A stretch of DNA of 64,000 bases from Carposina sasakii (lineage: Eukaryota; Arthropoda; Insecta; Lepidoptera; Carposinidae): assembly GCA_014607495.2 (NCBI GenBank), contig CP053153.1:10354001-10418000 (forward strand), written 5' to 3'. Each line of letters begins with the position of its first letter. Within the stretch, counting starts at the first letter, position 1. Both the position numbers and the translations under genes were made by a program. Positions 46,102-57,865 of this stretch are shown piece after piece. The notes under the pieces were generated by a model. It searched no databases. It saw only the letters and a program-made list of their open reading frames with translations, and was not told the DNA's origin.

Positions 46102-47939
46102 ATGGAACTCGTGTGTCTTAAGGCATGTAGTGGAATTTATACTAGTTAACTGATTTTAGTTCTGTTTATACGGTGTTCATAATATATATGCATTTGATAG
46201 TGATCTATGCTGTGATTTTTTTTTAATCTGGAGAAAAACTATGGACATAAAATTGTATCTTAACAAATATTCTTATCATAACTAAGTACTTTACTGTCAT
46301 CAATTATTCCACCCTTCTCTGGAACTACGCCATCTGAATAATGAATTTATTACATGTAATAAATTGTACCAGTTAGTGGGCAGATTTTTATGCGTGAAGT
46401 GTGTTTTTTTTCGTAGGGTTGTTATTCAACGCCCTTTAAGCCAGAGTACCTTTTGGATGTATAAACTTCTCTTATATTTCCAGATTCTAGTCCTCTTACA
46501 CTGGAGCGTGTTATCACGAGCCGTGCCAGTGGCGATGCTGCAGCACGCTACCTCGTCACAGAGCATCGTGTTCCATCAGCCGCCAGTGTCTCCAGCTCCT
46601 GCTACTTCTGCCAGTATATACCTTATATCTTTGCAAAACCTCCTATGGTTGTAGCTTTATGTCGTGCCATAGGGGAGGCCTACGTCCAGCAGTCGACTGC
46701 AATAGGCTGAAGACAAATCTTTTCTAGCGAACCGCTTAGCGCTCTCTAATCGAGTATAAATTGGTTTATGGTTTTGTCACTTCATATTTTTATTTCCTCT
46801 CGTTCTGTTCTGATATAAAGGTTTGCGCGTACAGCAAAAACTAATTTTGATTCGATAGGGATCGGTCACCAACCCGCCCACCCATTGTGGTGATTATGGG
46901 TAAAAGCCCCCTGTGGCGTACCCTGGAGGAGGCCTACGTCCAGTAGTTGCCTGCAATAGGCTGAAGAAGAAGGGATATAGTAAACTTCAAAATCTTATGC
47001 TACTTTTAATTTATTTTTTTGGTAGTAATGAGAATCTTTATTGCTTTGTATTATATAGGTTTTCATCACAGAGATAGTAGAGTAATGTGTTGTCATAGTG
47101 GTCCCTACCTGAAAATATAGCCAGCACGCTGTAGCATCCTGAAGGGAATCAACTTCACACAGCATGTTGGTTATAAGTACATCAGTTTCCTGCTTTTTTC
47201 AGCGTCATCTTCAGTAGATCAATACAGCTCTCATCAGCCTAAGTATGAGTACAAGTACGAGGTATCAGACCATAGGACCGGGGACCGTAAGAGTCATTGG
47301 GAGAGCCGCGAGGGTGACAGAGTGAGGGGAGTGTACACCCTGTACGAACCTGATGGTGCCTTGCGAACTGTGGAGTACACTGCTGATGCTTTACATGGGT
47401 AAGTTACATTAAAATAAAAGTCATTCTCCCAGCCAATGACCTATTGACTGGTATTTTTATTCGGCATCCGCCTCCGTTACCCTATTCTCTTTTATGATCT
47501 TGCTATTCTCAGTTACTTACAAGTTTTTGTGAATATTCATAGGGCTGTCAGTCATAGTAAGTAAACGGTGATTATGTTCGCGTAGAAAGGTTTACGCACT
47601 TTCTGTATAGGTATGACTCCTAAATAGCCCTTGCGAAGTCCCATCGTGAGACATTTACATTTAAAATTTACTACTACCATTCTTCTATTAATAGTATTCC
47701 TTTTCAGATTCAATGCAGTAGTAAGAAGGGACGAGCCAAACAAGCACCAGCATTCCAGGCCGGAGACGTCAATAGACCACGGCGCCTTCGACTCTTCGAA
47801 TCAGTCCAGCTATTTGGGTGAAAGGAACAACTTCTCCAACAGTCGCAATGAGCTCAGATACTCTGGAGGATATGAAACTGGTGGCTACAGTATCAACCAT
47901 GGAACGAAGAAGGCAGATGAATTGATTAAGCCGTATTAA
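46102..47939 (+). CDS. RR-2 cuticular protein, 4 exons, 188 aa
   Basis: Exons: 46102-46110 (MEL), 46484-46613, 47203-47398 and 47708-47939, with consistent phases. The signal peptide is spread over exons 1-2 (MEL then ILVLLHWSVLSRAVPVA). The RR-2 domain covers about residues 58-125: PKYEYKYEVSDHRTGDRKS, HWESREGDRVRGVYTLYEPD, then LRTVEYTAD and GFNAVV. A polar tail rich in Ser, Asn, Tyr and Gly ends in KPY. It is a chitin-binding structural protein of the cuticle (family knowledge). AATAAA at about 48,146 is a likely poly(A) signal. Exon 1 is inferred from TATA/initiator, phase and donor; the others are clear. Intron 2 carries two family Y copies. Confidence 0.9.
46655..46715 (+). repeat. Family Y 3' end (RR-2 intron 2)
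   Basis: GGAGGCCTACGTCCAGCAGT then GCAATAGGCTGAAGAC. Confidence 0.6.
46860..46978 (+). repeat. Family Y copy (RR-2 intron 2)
   Basis: GGTCACCAACCCGCCCACC to GCAATAGGCTGAAGAAGAAG, same orientation as the preceding copy. Confidence 0.6.
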
Positions 47940-48588
47940 GAAGCTGGAGTAAACAGCCAACTACTTAGGCATTAAACTATGTTATTGTAAGGATTTTTTC
48001 TCTGTAGAAAGTTACCCAGACATATATTTTACTACATACTAATAGGTAATGTGTTAACAATTGTTATGTCATATAGAGATGAATCTTTTATGTCTCCCCT
48101 TAGTTATGATAAGATTGTGGTATTATAGGTATTTTCAATGAACACAAAATAAACATGAAACTGAGTAACATATCCTAATGTAATTTATAAAATAAAACAG
48201 TAAAAATATTTTTTGTAAAATTTGGGAAAATGTTTAGATAAAAAGAAAATAATATTAAATCAAGGAGGATCATCAAGAAACTCGTTTCATTACATTTTAC
48301 TTATCGGCACTCATCTATGCGAAAATGATTACCGAGATATTGGATTTCATTTCCAGGGACCACCTGAATTAGTCTACTTCATGTACCTATAATTATTATA
48401 TGCAGAATGCTTTGTCTTTGCTGATACTCGTACTGCATTTGACTGAGATCAAATATTCAGAGCAGTGATGTCTTCAATGTTGCCGGTGCATATAAACAGG
48501 ATTGTAGTTTAACGCTGGGAACCTGAAATTATACAGTGATTTTCAGTTTAGCATATCAATTATTAAAAATGTGGTTTAAAATATTATA
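47940..48588. other. Intergenic between convergent genes
   Basis: 3' UTR of the 188-aa RR-2 gene, then AT-rich sequence. The minus strand was searched for an RR-2 exon belonging to the next gene and none was seen. Confidence 0.5.
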
Positions 48589-48862
48589 CAGGGTGTAAGA
48601 AAGAATGTCTATACTGTTAAGCGACATGCTATGAAAATAGCTCTTTATGGAGAACCACCCCAACAAAATTAGAAATATCATTATTTTCCGATAATATGAA
48701 AAAAATTCTGAACAGCTTAGAAATGTTCATATGCTATTAAAAAGAAAACTTGTGATTTAGAGTCTTAAACATTGTTCTCTATACCGGGATTTTACGGCAT
48801 TTAGCTTAATATACCGTTATTTGCTTATTTGCTTAACATAACATTTCGTTCGTCACATCCTG
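48589..48862. mobile_element. Foldback MITE overlapping the end of a coding exon
   Basis: The ends CAGGGTGTAAGAAAG and CGTTCGTCACATCCTG are flanked by TA (48,587-48,588 and 48,863-48,864). It is a relative of 35,698-35,956 (TTAAGCGACATGCTATGAAAA). Its right end supplies the last codons and stop of the minus-strand gene. Confidence 0.8.
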
Positions 48863-50461
48863 TATTACTATTCAATACCAACCCTTGAAGTTGTTTGGTC
48901 TGGTAATGTCCAGTCCTTTGTCGTCCGTGCGGCAGCTGTAAATGGTAGTTCATCTTCACGTGAGTATTCCCCATGATCGCAGCATTACGATTACCATAGT
49001 TCATAATGTTACCATCGTTCACATAGTTACCATAGCGTACATGGTTCCCTTGACGCCCATGATTTCCTTGTTCTACATGATTACTTCTGCGCATATGGTC
49101 TCCATAGGGCGTACGGCTGCCATGGTTCATTTGATTAGCCATGTGGCCATAGTACATATGGTTATCGTGGTTGTGATGGTATTTGTCAACTCTGTGGTGG
49201 TGACGACTACCACAATGTTTTTCATTTCGATCACGCTTATAACGTTGGCCACGGTGTAAAAAGCGAGGTTGCATTTGGATTATTACGTTTTTCCATCCAA
49301 GGCCGCGCTCATTTACCAAGTGACCATGAGGACCATGGTTACCTTTACGCATTACGTGATGCCTGCGTGGTTGCATGTGGATCACCACTTCCTTCCAATC
49401 TTGCCCATTTTTCTGGTTTGACACCAGCCCCACGACCGCATGAATCATCGCCAATCCCACAAGGAATAATAAGGGATCCTGAAATGTTCCAGTTATGAAA
49501 ATACTATTTTCTTCACTGTGGATTCAAGACTTATCACGCTACATTGTAATGTACAATTCTTTTTTACTACCAAAACCCAAAACTAAACACATAACCGAAC
49601 ATACTTCAAACAGATACAAAGAATTCCATGTCAAAATAAATTATTGAAATAATAAGCATTATTTAAAAAAAAATTAAAAAGTTTTTTTGTGTTATGTCCA
49701 GTTATGTCTATGTAGTTCATGGATAAACTACAGGAGTTTCAGAAAATAGAGTGGTCATAGTTCGCTTATGGAAAGTGAAGGCTCAATCACTTATTGGAGC
49801 CTTCATTTTCCATAAGCGCACACGGATAAGGCACTGAATATACAGGGTGTTTTTTTGTGGCCACCATTAACGAAGGGTACATACTCTATACATCAAATAA
49901 AGTAAGTTTATGCCAAAAAAAAATGCTGGGATTTTTTTTTGAACATTTTTTTTTATTACTTGGTCGGTCGAAATTTATAGTGTCTAGTGTTTATGTTAGT
50001 TTTTTTATAGACAGATATTAATTATTTCTCGTGAAAAATCTTGCTACGGGCGTCTATGTGCATTTATGCAGAAAAACTGAGTCTATTTACTCAACTTTGG
50101 ACCCTTATATCTTGGGAACCAGACACTTCCCAAGTATGCTCCCATGGAGAAAAATGAACGTGTTGATGACGAGATTCCGTAGTTTTCGGGAACGTTGACG
50201 ACCAAAAATCACCTTGTAGAGTTTTATTTAAGGTACATAGCATATATTTCGTAGCACACAATTTATGGAGCTGAACTGAATGTTCAGTGCTCTTCTTGGG
50301 ACCGATATGTTCATCAATAAATTTTCATGTAGCTTTGATTACGTCTAATTTGTTACACTGAAAATGCAATAAGGTGTAACCACTTTCTAAATTAGTATTA
50401 AGATTACAAACTCAAATCACGATTTTTCTATAACTTCTAAAATACTTACATGTAACTGCAT
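48825..50461 (-). CDS. Secreted His/Asn/Gly-rich protein without RR domain, 2 exons, 221 aa
   Basis: Exons (minus strand): 50450-50461 (MQLH, donor GTAAGT) and 48825-49478. Exon 2 starts with a signal-peptide core (DPLLFLVGLAMIHAVVG). It contains two versions of one motif, DWKEVVIHMQPR and GWKNVIIQMQPR, then His-rich sequence and NHG/GNHV/GNY-type repeats. The beginning closely matches exon 2 of the RR-2 gene at 51.98 kb at DNA level (TTATTA..CT.GTGGGA.TGGCGATGA..CATGCG) and shares the WKNV motif, so they are paralogues; this one has no RR-2 domain. The final dozen residues (TGCDERNVMLSK) and stop lie in a MITE. Function unknown; perhaps a cuticle-matrix protein. Exon 1 is inferred. Confidence 0.7.
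49840..50225 (+). repeat. Family Z copy in intron 1 of the His-rich gene
   Basis: It starts ATACAGGGTGTTTTTTTGTG, then TTAACGAAGGGTAC, CATCAAATAAAGTAAGTTTA and GTGAAAAATCTTGCTACGGG. Also at 41.8 kb (reverse) and 63.47 kb. Confidence 0.6.
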
Positions 50462-51905
50462 TTTGTAGATCATAATAGTGAACTTGCAGAATAGAAAGTG
50501 TACTGTAACTGAATAAGTACCGACTTATATTAGGATTTCAAATCACGAGAGATTCACTAGATGTTTCAGTCATGGTCCTGTCCAACTTATTAAAAAAAAA
50601 TCTTAATCACTTGGTGTACTCTTTATAGATAAATTAATATTGTTAGTTGCATTAACTTTCAGAGCACAATCAGTATATGAAGGAACATTGAAAAATAACA
50701 AGTGAATCTCACTTTATTACAATGTGTGATATAAAACCGAGACTATTGTCCAAAGTAATGCAATATAACTAAAGTACAATAGAGAAAATAATAAAATTTT
50801 CAAAAAAATATTCATATCTTATCATGAGTAAATTAATCGATTTTTGATTAAGGGCTCCAAATAATAAAATTTAATTGCACTCAACAAATAACTGCTTATA
50901 GGTACAGTTTCCGCCACTATAGGCTATTCAGCAAGGCGTACCATGTGTACGAACGACCACGCTGTGATTTCTATTCACACGTAACAATGAAAGAAAAGTG
51001 TTTACAATTTTACCTATACTGAACAAAAGATTGTTACGAAACGATAGGTGCTTTGAGGTAACGTTCATGTAAAATATCAATGCAGTTAGTACCTACACTA
51101 AGTACCGATTAATTAAAATTAACAGTTGTTAATTACGGTAATAAAACATAGCAGCAATGTATATGTTTCTAAATTGATCGATTGATTGAATAGATGATGA
51201 AGTTGGTTCTAAAGATTTTCTTTGCCTTCCCAATTCTGTTTAGATTAGATAATTATTTTAACTATACTAATCTGCATTGCTAGACTTGTCAAAAATTAGT
51301 TGATACGAGCTATTGCTGGTGATAACTCTACTGTTGTGATAGGTATAGGTAATAATTGAAATGAAATACGATGTATAATGATAATTAATGATAAAGCAAA
51401 ATGATGTACCAATTACATAAAAAGGTACGTGAATTTTTGATCCTTTTATTTTTCTTAATCTCTCCCATTAGGTAGGTATATTCGTTAGGTAGCGTACATC
51501 TGCAATTTACCTCTAAGAATGAAAAGAAACCGCAAACCGTTGAGTATATAAGGGGAACAGTATTTAACCGATATTTAGGTATGCATATAATTACATTACA
51601 GGAAACATGAAATACAAACGCAGCTTATTAGCAGTGGCCAATGTTTACCAACATTAAGGGCGTTACTGGAATACTTTCAAGTTGGCCCAAATTCCATTGA
51701 TTAGCGAATAATTACCCAATAAATTACACGTAAACCAGCAATTGAGTATTTTATTAATCATCATGTGTAACGGTACGGATCCACCTTGAGGCTGGAGTAT
51801 TAGAGCTGAGTTTCTCGGAATACACGTATTAAATAAATACTCTGACAGATCCTTGGTCTGGAAAATCGGAAGTAATTAGTATCTGTCGCGATCCTGAAAT
51901 CCAAA
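50462..51905. other. Shared upstream region of two head-to-head paralogues
   Basis: About 1.4 kb. On the minus strand an ATATAAG (about 50,524-50,530) and TCAGT (50,508-50,512) are possible promoter parts of the His-rich gene; their spacing of about 20 bp is shorter than usual. A second TATATAAGG at about 51,545 on the plus strand has no convincing gene after it. Confidence 0.45.
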
Positions 51906-51944
51906 TATAAGGCGGTGTTGGTTTGAGTAATGTACAGTTTCAGT
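51906..51944 (+). promoter_or_regulatory. TATA box and initiator of the 146-aa RR-2 gene
   Basis: TATAAGG (51,906-51,912) and the arthropod initiator TCAGT (51,940-51,944), about 30 bp before the ATG. Confidence 0.65.
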
Positions 51945-51974
51945 CTTACGGGTTCACCAATAACTTGTTTCAAT

Positions 51975-53678
51975 ATGTGGTGTCAAGTAAGTATTATAAT
52001 AGTTGTTGAAAATAGTGTACTTATTTATAAAAGTTTATAATTTGTTTATTCAAATGTTTATTATGTACTTATATGTGTATCTTATATCGTAATTCATGAA
52101 CTAAATATCGGATAACAATAAAATAAATCAATATACATGGGATATTTTTGATCCTTAATGTTTACTTGCTGTATGTGTCGGCAGAGTAGAATAACACTTC
52201 CCCATGTTTGCCCGTGGGTATCGTAAGAGGCGCTTAAGCATTTCCGGGAGTCCGAAATCATACTGCGATTACTAACCCGCCTGCCCAGCGTGGTAACTGT
52301 GGCCATAATACCCCATATGGCAGTAGCCTAGGTGCCCCGGAGGAGGCCTACGTCCGGTAGTAAACTGCAATAGGCTGATGAATGAATGTTTACTTGCTAT
52401 TCGGGGGCTACACATGAAATAAGTAGAAAAAAATCATACAAATTCTTGAGCTGCAAATCTTGTATATATTGTAGTCCTATTGACTTACAAATACAAGTGA
52501 TTTTTACAAGTTATATATTTCTAGATTACCTTATTATGCCTCGTGGGAGTGGCGATGACCCATGCGGACGCGGTATCGGAAGTAACCCGACACGACGAGC
52601 ATGGACACGGATGGAAGAACGTGGTCGTTCACAAGCATCACAGGCACCACGACGACCATGGTCACCATGTAAGAGTCCACCATGACAGCCATGATCGGCA
52701 TGATCATCACGACGATCATCACCCAAAACATGTAAGTATTTGATTACATGCATAGGACGGGGTCTAAGAGAAGGGTTAAGCAAAATGCCGATCCACGTGA
52801 CGTAAAATGAAAACTTAGTAGTATTGGAATTATTCCTTTGGACAAAAGTATGTAAGTTACATACCCACTTTTCACCTGTCAGCCTTTTTAAGTCCCACGT
52901 AAAGGCGTGAGCCTAAAGTAAAATATTACCTAAATAAATTCATTTTAAATACCGAAAATCATAAATTAACAACCGTACAAATAAAATCAATGCACCTAGG
53001 ATAAAACTAATTTTTTTGTGAAGCAAAGATGCAACACCAGTAGCCCTTACAGAAACAAATAAAGTATAAAACTTATTATACAGAAACCATCGTACAAATT
53101 CTCTTACTCCGTGTCGGACAAGCACACTGGAGACCAGAAGCAGCAGGAGGAGATCAATGATGGTGGCCACGTGAGGGGGAGCTACTCCTTAGTGCAGCCT
53201 GATGGCCACAAGCGGATTGTACATTACACTGCCGATGGTCATAAAGGGTAAGGGTAAACTAATATGTACATTTTTATATAATGAATTTTAACATAAGAAT
53301 TTACTAGATAATTTTATCAGCTTAGTAAAGTGTGTACAAGAGTATTTACATGTTTGCTGAATAAACATTTTTTTCGTTAACTACCTACTATTAGTTCAAA
53401 TCGGTAACATTCATTTTCAAAAATGATTAATAGATCATTTGAAAAAAAAAATGGTACAATGGACATAGAAGAATGAGACTCTATTATATTCTGTTTTTCT
53501 ATCTTATTTTTCTATGCTATGCATTAGTTACACTTAAAAATGTAGGTACTTGCATCTTAGCTTAGCTTTTATCTTAGCGTGGCAAACAATGTTTCTAACC
53601 AAAATCCATTTCATTTTCAGATTCCGTGCCGATGTAGACTACAAGACTGTTCATGACCACCATCATCATCATCATTAA
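51975..53678 (+). CDS. His-rich RR-2 cuticular protein, 4 exons, 146 aa
   Basis: Exons: 51975-51986 (MWCQ), 52525-52731, 53084-53247 and 53621-53678. The signal peptide spans exons 1-2 (MWCQ then [16 protein letters not shown]). Residues about 20-73 are very His/Asp-rich ([30 protein letters not shown]). The RR-2 domain covers about residues 74-137: [34 protein letters not shown], then RIVHYTAD and GFRADV. The protein ends in six His. Chitin binding is family knowledge; His-rich stretches could bind metal or be cross-linked (inference). AATAAA near 53,730 is a likely poly(A) signal. A paralogue lies head-to-head at 48.8-50.5 kb. Confidence 0.92.
52185..52390 (+). repeat. Family Y copy in RR-2 intron 1
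   Basis: From CCCGTGGGTATCGTAAGAGG to GCAATAGGCTGATGAATGAA, a nearly full sense copy. Confidence 0.65.
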
Positions 53679-54179
53679 ACAGCAGAGTTTTCAAGACTGT
53701 ATACAACTACGAACAATATCGATCTCAAATAAAAATATAGAGAAAGCTAAGCTAAGCCTAAGTAATCCCCTATTAATATTATTTCAGGATAAGCCAGCGC
53801 TGGACGAAATAAAATGCTTTAGTTAAACATTTCTTTCATTTCCCAACTTATAGGATATTAATTAATCTAGTCCCACTTCTAAATGAACTTCGTTATATTT
53901 TAAAGAACGCATTTCACAATTAATAAATATTTTAAAAGATCAATACGAAGTAACTTTATTTAGGTACTGGTTATATCCTTATTCTGGGATAATATAGTGT
54001 CATACTTCCTCTATAATGCAGGTCCCATTTTGCTTATTGTATCTTATTTGGAATTGAGTATCTATCATCTAGTCACTAGCTCTATGTTAGCTGTTTGCCA
54101 TCCCAAGCTAAGCCAGGGGTTAGTACACTAACACATGCCTCACGAACTCCTATGAAGTTTTGAATATAGACAATGTACT
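53679..54179. other. Intergenic, nothing recognised
   Basis: 3' UTR of the preceding gene, then AT-rich sequence. Confidence 0.5.
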
Positions 54180-54535
54180 ATCATACTATAAAAATGCACT
54201 ATTTATTGCGTGTGAGTGGCAATAAGCTAATTCCCCCAGCACCCTTCTACCACCGGACGACCAGGGAAACGTCAAAGCGACACCGTTTTACAGTTGAAGT
54301 GCCGAAAACTCGTACTAAGCGATTTGCTTCTACATTCATAGTGCAAACGGCTAGCTGTGGAACTCCCTGCCTGAATCCCTGTTCCCCATGAACTATAATC
54401 TTGCGGTTTTCAAGTCGAGAGTGAACCGGCTTCTTTTAGGCAAGCGCGCTCCATCTTAGACTGCAACATCTTACCATCAGGCGTGTTGTAGTCAAGCGTA
54501 AGCCTATTAATTATAAAAAAAATAACACCACAATC
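54180..54535 (+). mobile_element. LINE 3' fragment
   Basis: Frame pieces read RHRFTVEVPKTRTKRFAST and FIVQTAS, then, after a frameshift, the end of a non-LTR reverse transcriptase ([23 protein letters not shown], GKRAPS). It is followed by a poly(A)-rich tail at about 54,517-54,530. It is 5'-truncated and broken. Confidence 0.65.
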
Positions 54536-55578
54536 AATATATCAATTTTGGTTTTGGTAATATTTACATAAAAACTGCTCATCTTTTGAAATTTACTTTG
54601 CAGGCGCTTTTACATTTTTGAAACATGCAATGCAATGATGTCTACAAGTTTATCCACGCTTACAATAGGTAAAGGCGTTTATAGTATGTTTAGAAGGTTT
54701 ACACAATGATTTCTGACGGCGAAAAGCGTCTATTTTCCACACAATCTGTAGATTTCTACACCCTGGTATCCAATAATATAAAACATTATCTATTCATAAG
54801 AGTAGAGATTTGAAAGTTACTCTACCTGGTTATCTTGATACCTGTCTACTAGAGTGCTTTCACAGAATAGTTCCTTTAATTAATAGAGCTAGTAACTATG
54901 GGTTTCTTTATTTGTATTTATATCGAAAGATCATAAAATAGAAGAAACATTTGCGAAAGAAAAACTTTGCTAGCGTGAAAACTTTCCGGGATACGAGTAT
55001 CACGATTTTATAATCACAATTTTAGACTTGCCAAAAAACGTCCAATACAAACGTCTACCACAATTATGACGTCACTCTTTCAGCAACTTGTAGGTATGCG
55101 CGTAAAAGAACTTTTGTTCTGCAGCTATTTTAAATATTGCGTTTACGAGTATACCTATACATATGATCACAAAGCAAAAGTTGCTGTAAATGTAAATGTG
55201 TAATGCAGGTGGATATGTGATGTTGTAATTGTCAATTAATTTCACATTTGAAAAATGGACTTGCCCACTTAACTTTTAAGGCTTATTACTACCTCATTTG
55301 GACACTTAATCAAATTGTAATTTTACAGATAGGTATGATTTTAATGATTTATTCTGATAAGCATAAAATGTCATTAAAATTCAACCATAGTAAACATCCC
55401 TATTACGAGTACAACAGATTTATAGACATAGAAAGTAATTTTTCCATATTGCTAAATATTTTTATTACTTACATATTTGGTAAATTTGGTTGGGTATCGG
55501 GTTAGATAATAAATAATGAAAATACAAATTCACTCAAAAATATTATTGATAAATCTCGGTGTTCATCTGGAATTTTCT
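54536..55578. other. Intergenic, nothing recognised
   Basis: An open frame at 55,248-55,505 has no recognisable feature. Confidence 0.5.
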
Positions 55579-56923
55579 TCAGTGCCTTCGGCGATAAAAG
55601 GAATTATCGTCATGTCGCGATTGTTCCTGCTTATACTTCTCCTTGAGACTGTCGATGAGACTATCGTAGTCCTTATACTTTTTGTTGGGCTCATCAGACT
55701 TGATGCCTCTGGGGAGAATTAGGACCTGGCCGTCTTCGGAGTAAGCGTAATCCCTGCCACCGCTCTTTAAGAATCTGTAGTCCAAAATGTATGTGGGTTC
55801 GAAGAATATCGGGCTTTTGGTCCACTCAACGATTCTGCAAAAAATAATATTTATGAAGCTATTTTGAAATCTCTAATCAGGTACATAGTGCCCAAAAATA
55901 ATGAATAATATGTGATAAATATTTCATTCTCACACTTTTTCGCCGGGCCGCTCCAATGTCACTAATATTGTAATGGGTTGTATAGTTTGATATATTGATT
56001 GTTTACTTACCTTGATTTTTTAGAATGAGCTGGGTCCTGAAACGAAAAAAGTTGTTTATATTATTGTAATTCTCCAAATGTCTCACTGTCACAATATTTA
56101 ATGTTCGAAAATGTAAATAAGTTGCTGAGCCCATTTTTGAGCTCTTGTTTGCAGGCTACAAAAGAAATGTCAGATCTTGAGTAATAGAATATTTTCGGTA
56201 ATACACTATGGATCAACTGTTTAAGATGCATATAATTTTCTCTTACATATATTATGAAAATCACTTTAAAAATTGACGATAAAACATACACAGGTACGAG
56301 CAATAAGGAAATTGTAAGGAACAGCTGAAGCTCACTAAGGCTTCTCACTGATATTTATTAAAAGGATCCTCATTGAAATATATACTGCATCTCCTTCCGA
56401 TAATAAATTAGATAATAATCAACATACCCGGCCATAGTAAGACCCTTCATCTCGCGTAGAATAATCTCTATCTCTCCAATCATCACGGTCCTCATGACGA
56501 TGGCCGTCATCATACGGGTTCCTTTCCCTGATGTAGCTGGCTTCAGGCTTGAGCTCGGCCTTCGTCTCCACTGCTAGAGCATCCTCGTTGGCTGGTTTAG
56601 AAGCCTCTCCGTCGGCTAAACTAAGAGCCAGTACGGTTGATAGAACCAACAACTGGGAAAGAAACAATGTTTTTTTGAGAACTTTTCTGATATGCTGTAA
56701 CGCGAGGAATATGATAGTTTAACTCATCAACAATAAAATGATTCAGATGACACTGTTGTGCATCATTTGCACCATTTAAAACGTCACCATGATTTTCTTT
56801 ATTATATACCTATAGATAGATAAATTTTAATTTCACACACAAACAACCTACTACACATACTCTAAAATATATTTGCGTCTCAACTAAAAAACTATGACTA
56901 GTAGATTTACTTACACGTAACAT
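55579..56923 (-). CDS. Unrecognised secreted protein, 4 exons, 171 aa
   Basis: Exons (minus strand): 56915-56923 (MLR), 56428-56652, 56011-56036 (a 26-nt microexon) and 55579-55834, all GT-AG with matching phases. There is a signal peptide (MLR then LLVLSTVLALSLADG). The mature N-terminal part is acidic and charged (NPYDDGHRHEDRDDWRDRDY). A more ordered part follows (RIVEWTKSPIFFEPTYILDY, DYAYSEDGQVLILPRG), then a charged helical tail (YDSLIDSLKEKYKQEQS). I do not recognise a domain. The exon layout matches the neighbouring cuticle genes, and the gene lies at the edge of their cluster, so a cuticle or extracellular role is plausible but unproven. A TATAAATA lies at 56,958-56,965. Confidence 0.8.
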
Positions 56924-56957
56924 ATTTAATACAAGTTTCCTTGCGCTTGAATATATG

Positions 56958-56965
56958 TATTTATA
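56958..56965 (-). promoter_or_regulatory. TATA-like box of the 171-aa secreted gene
   Basis: TATAAATA on the minus strand, about 35 bp before the ATG. This implies a very short 5' UTR if it is used. Confidence 0.4.
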
Positions 56966-57344
56966 TTTAACAAAACAGTTGATATCACTTGAGCTGTATT
57001 TAACAAAATAACTAAATTACGTGAGAACATCAAGTATTATAACTTAACATTATAAAGTTAAATGTTTAATACATTTGGCAATAAGCGATTGGTTGAACAA
57101 TGCAATTTTTGTTCATTAGAAATCGAGGTTTTAATTGGGGTTATTATATGTTTTTCAGCTATTCAAGGTAAATCGGTTCTAACTAAAAATGTTTCAAGAA
57201 ATATATATAAATTACTCTTTTATTTTCTCTTTCGAGATAGGTTATTCAGTATTCACACACTAGCCCACGACTTTGTCCGCCTAAATTTAAAAATCTCAGA
57301 TTTCACATTCCCGTGATAATTTAATTAAAATCCTTTCTTTGCTC

Positions 57345-57440
57345 TGATAATCTTTATTGTACACACAAACATTGGTATATAGCGACTTACCATAGTTACA
57401 AATGCGGGATGATCTCTTTTAGAGATTTCTTCCAGCAATG
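57345..57440 (-). repeat. LINE 3'-end fragment
   Basis: TCTTTATTGTACACACAAAC and ATCTCTTTTAGAGAT, the reverse of the 3' UTR type seen at 63.2-63.35 kb. Confidence 0.55.
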
Positions 57441-57457
57441 CTCTCCTACAACGAAAA

Positions 57458-57545
57458 TCTACACTAATATTATAAAGAGGAAAACTTTGTTTGTTTGGTT
57501 GTATAATAGGTCAAAAACTACTACCGTTTAAATTTTCACCGTTGA
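57458..57545 (+). repeat. Helitron-like 5' end
   Basis: A|TCTACACTAATATTATAAAG followed by TTTGTTTGTTTGGTTG. The 3' end is not found. Confidence 0.45.
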
Positions 57546-57684
57546 ATCACTTATTGGACTCTGGAAGACATAGGCAGCTAAGATTGTAGAACAAATTAAA
57601 ATCTTTGCATGCCATATATTTTATAATATATGAAATTATTGGGAACAGGGCAGGAAGAAGGAGTGTAATTATATGTTGCTTAAA

Positions 57685-57865
57685 TAAGAGTGTACATGGC
57701 TATTGTGCTGCCAAATCTCTTATATTCCTCCGAGGCGTGGTGCATGTACCGTCGCCACATACGCACTCTGGATCGATTCCACTTCAAGTGCCTCCGATCC
57801 AGCATGAACGCCAACTTAGTAATATCTAGGAGTAGAAGTGGTCGCCATGACCGAAATCGGTCGGA
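57685..57865 (+). mobile_element. LINE fragment (reverse transcriptase C-terminal region)
   Basis: The frame reads [20 protein letters not shown], then [20 protein letters not shown], a segment typical of non-LTR retroelement ORF2 after the RT domain. No flanking RT remains. Confidence 0.7.

Noticed and set aside
48942..49259. 105-codon plus-strand frame rich in Val, Ile, Met and His
   Set aside because: Antisense shadow of the His-rich secreted gene.
51541..51655. TATATAAGG and ATGAAATACAAACG as a further small gene
   Set aside because: The frame stops after 12 codons and no donor or second exon was found.
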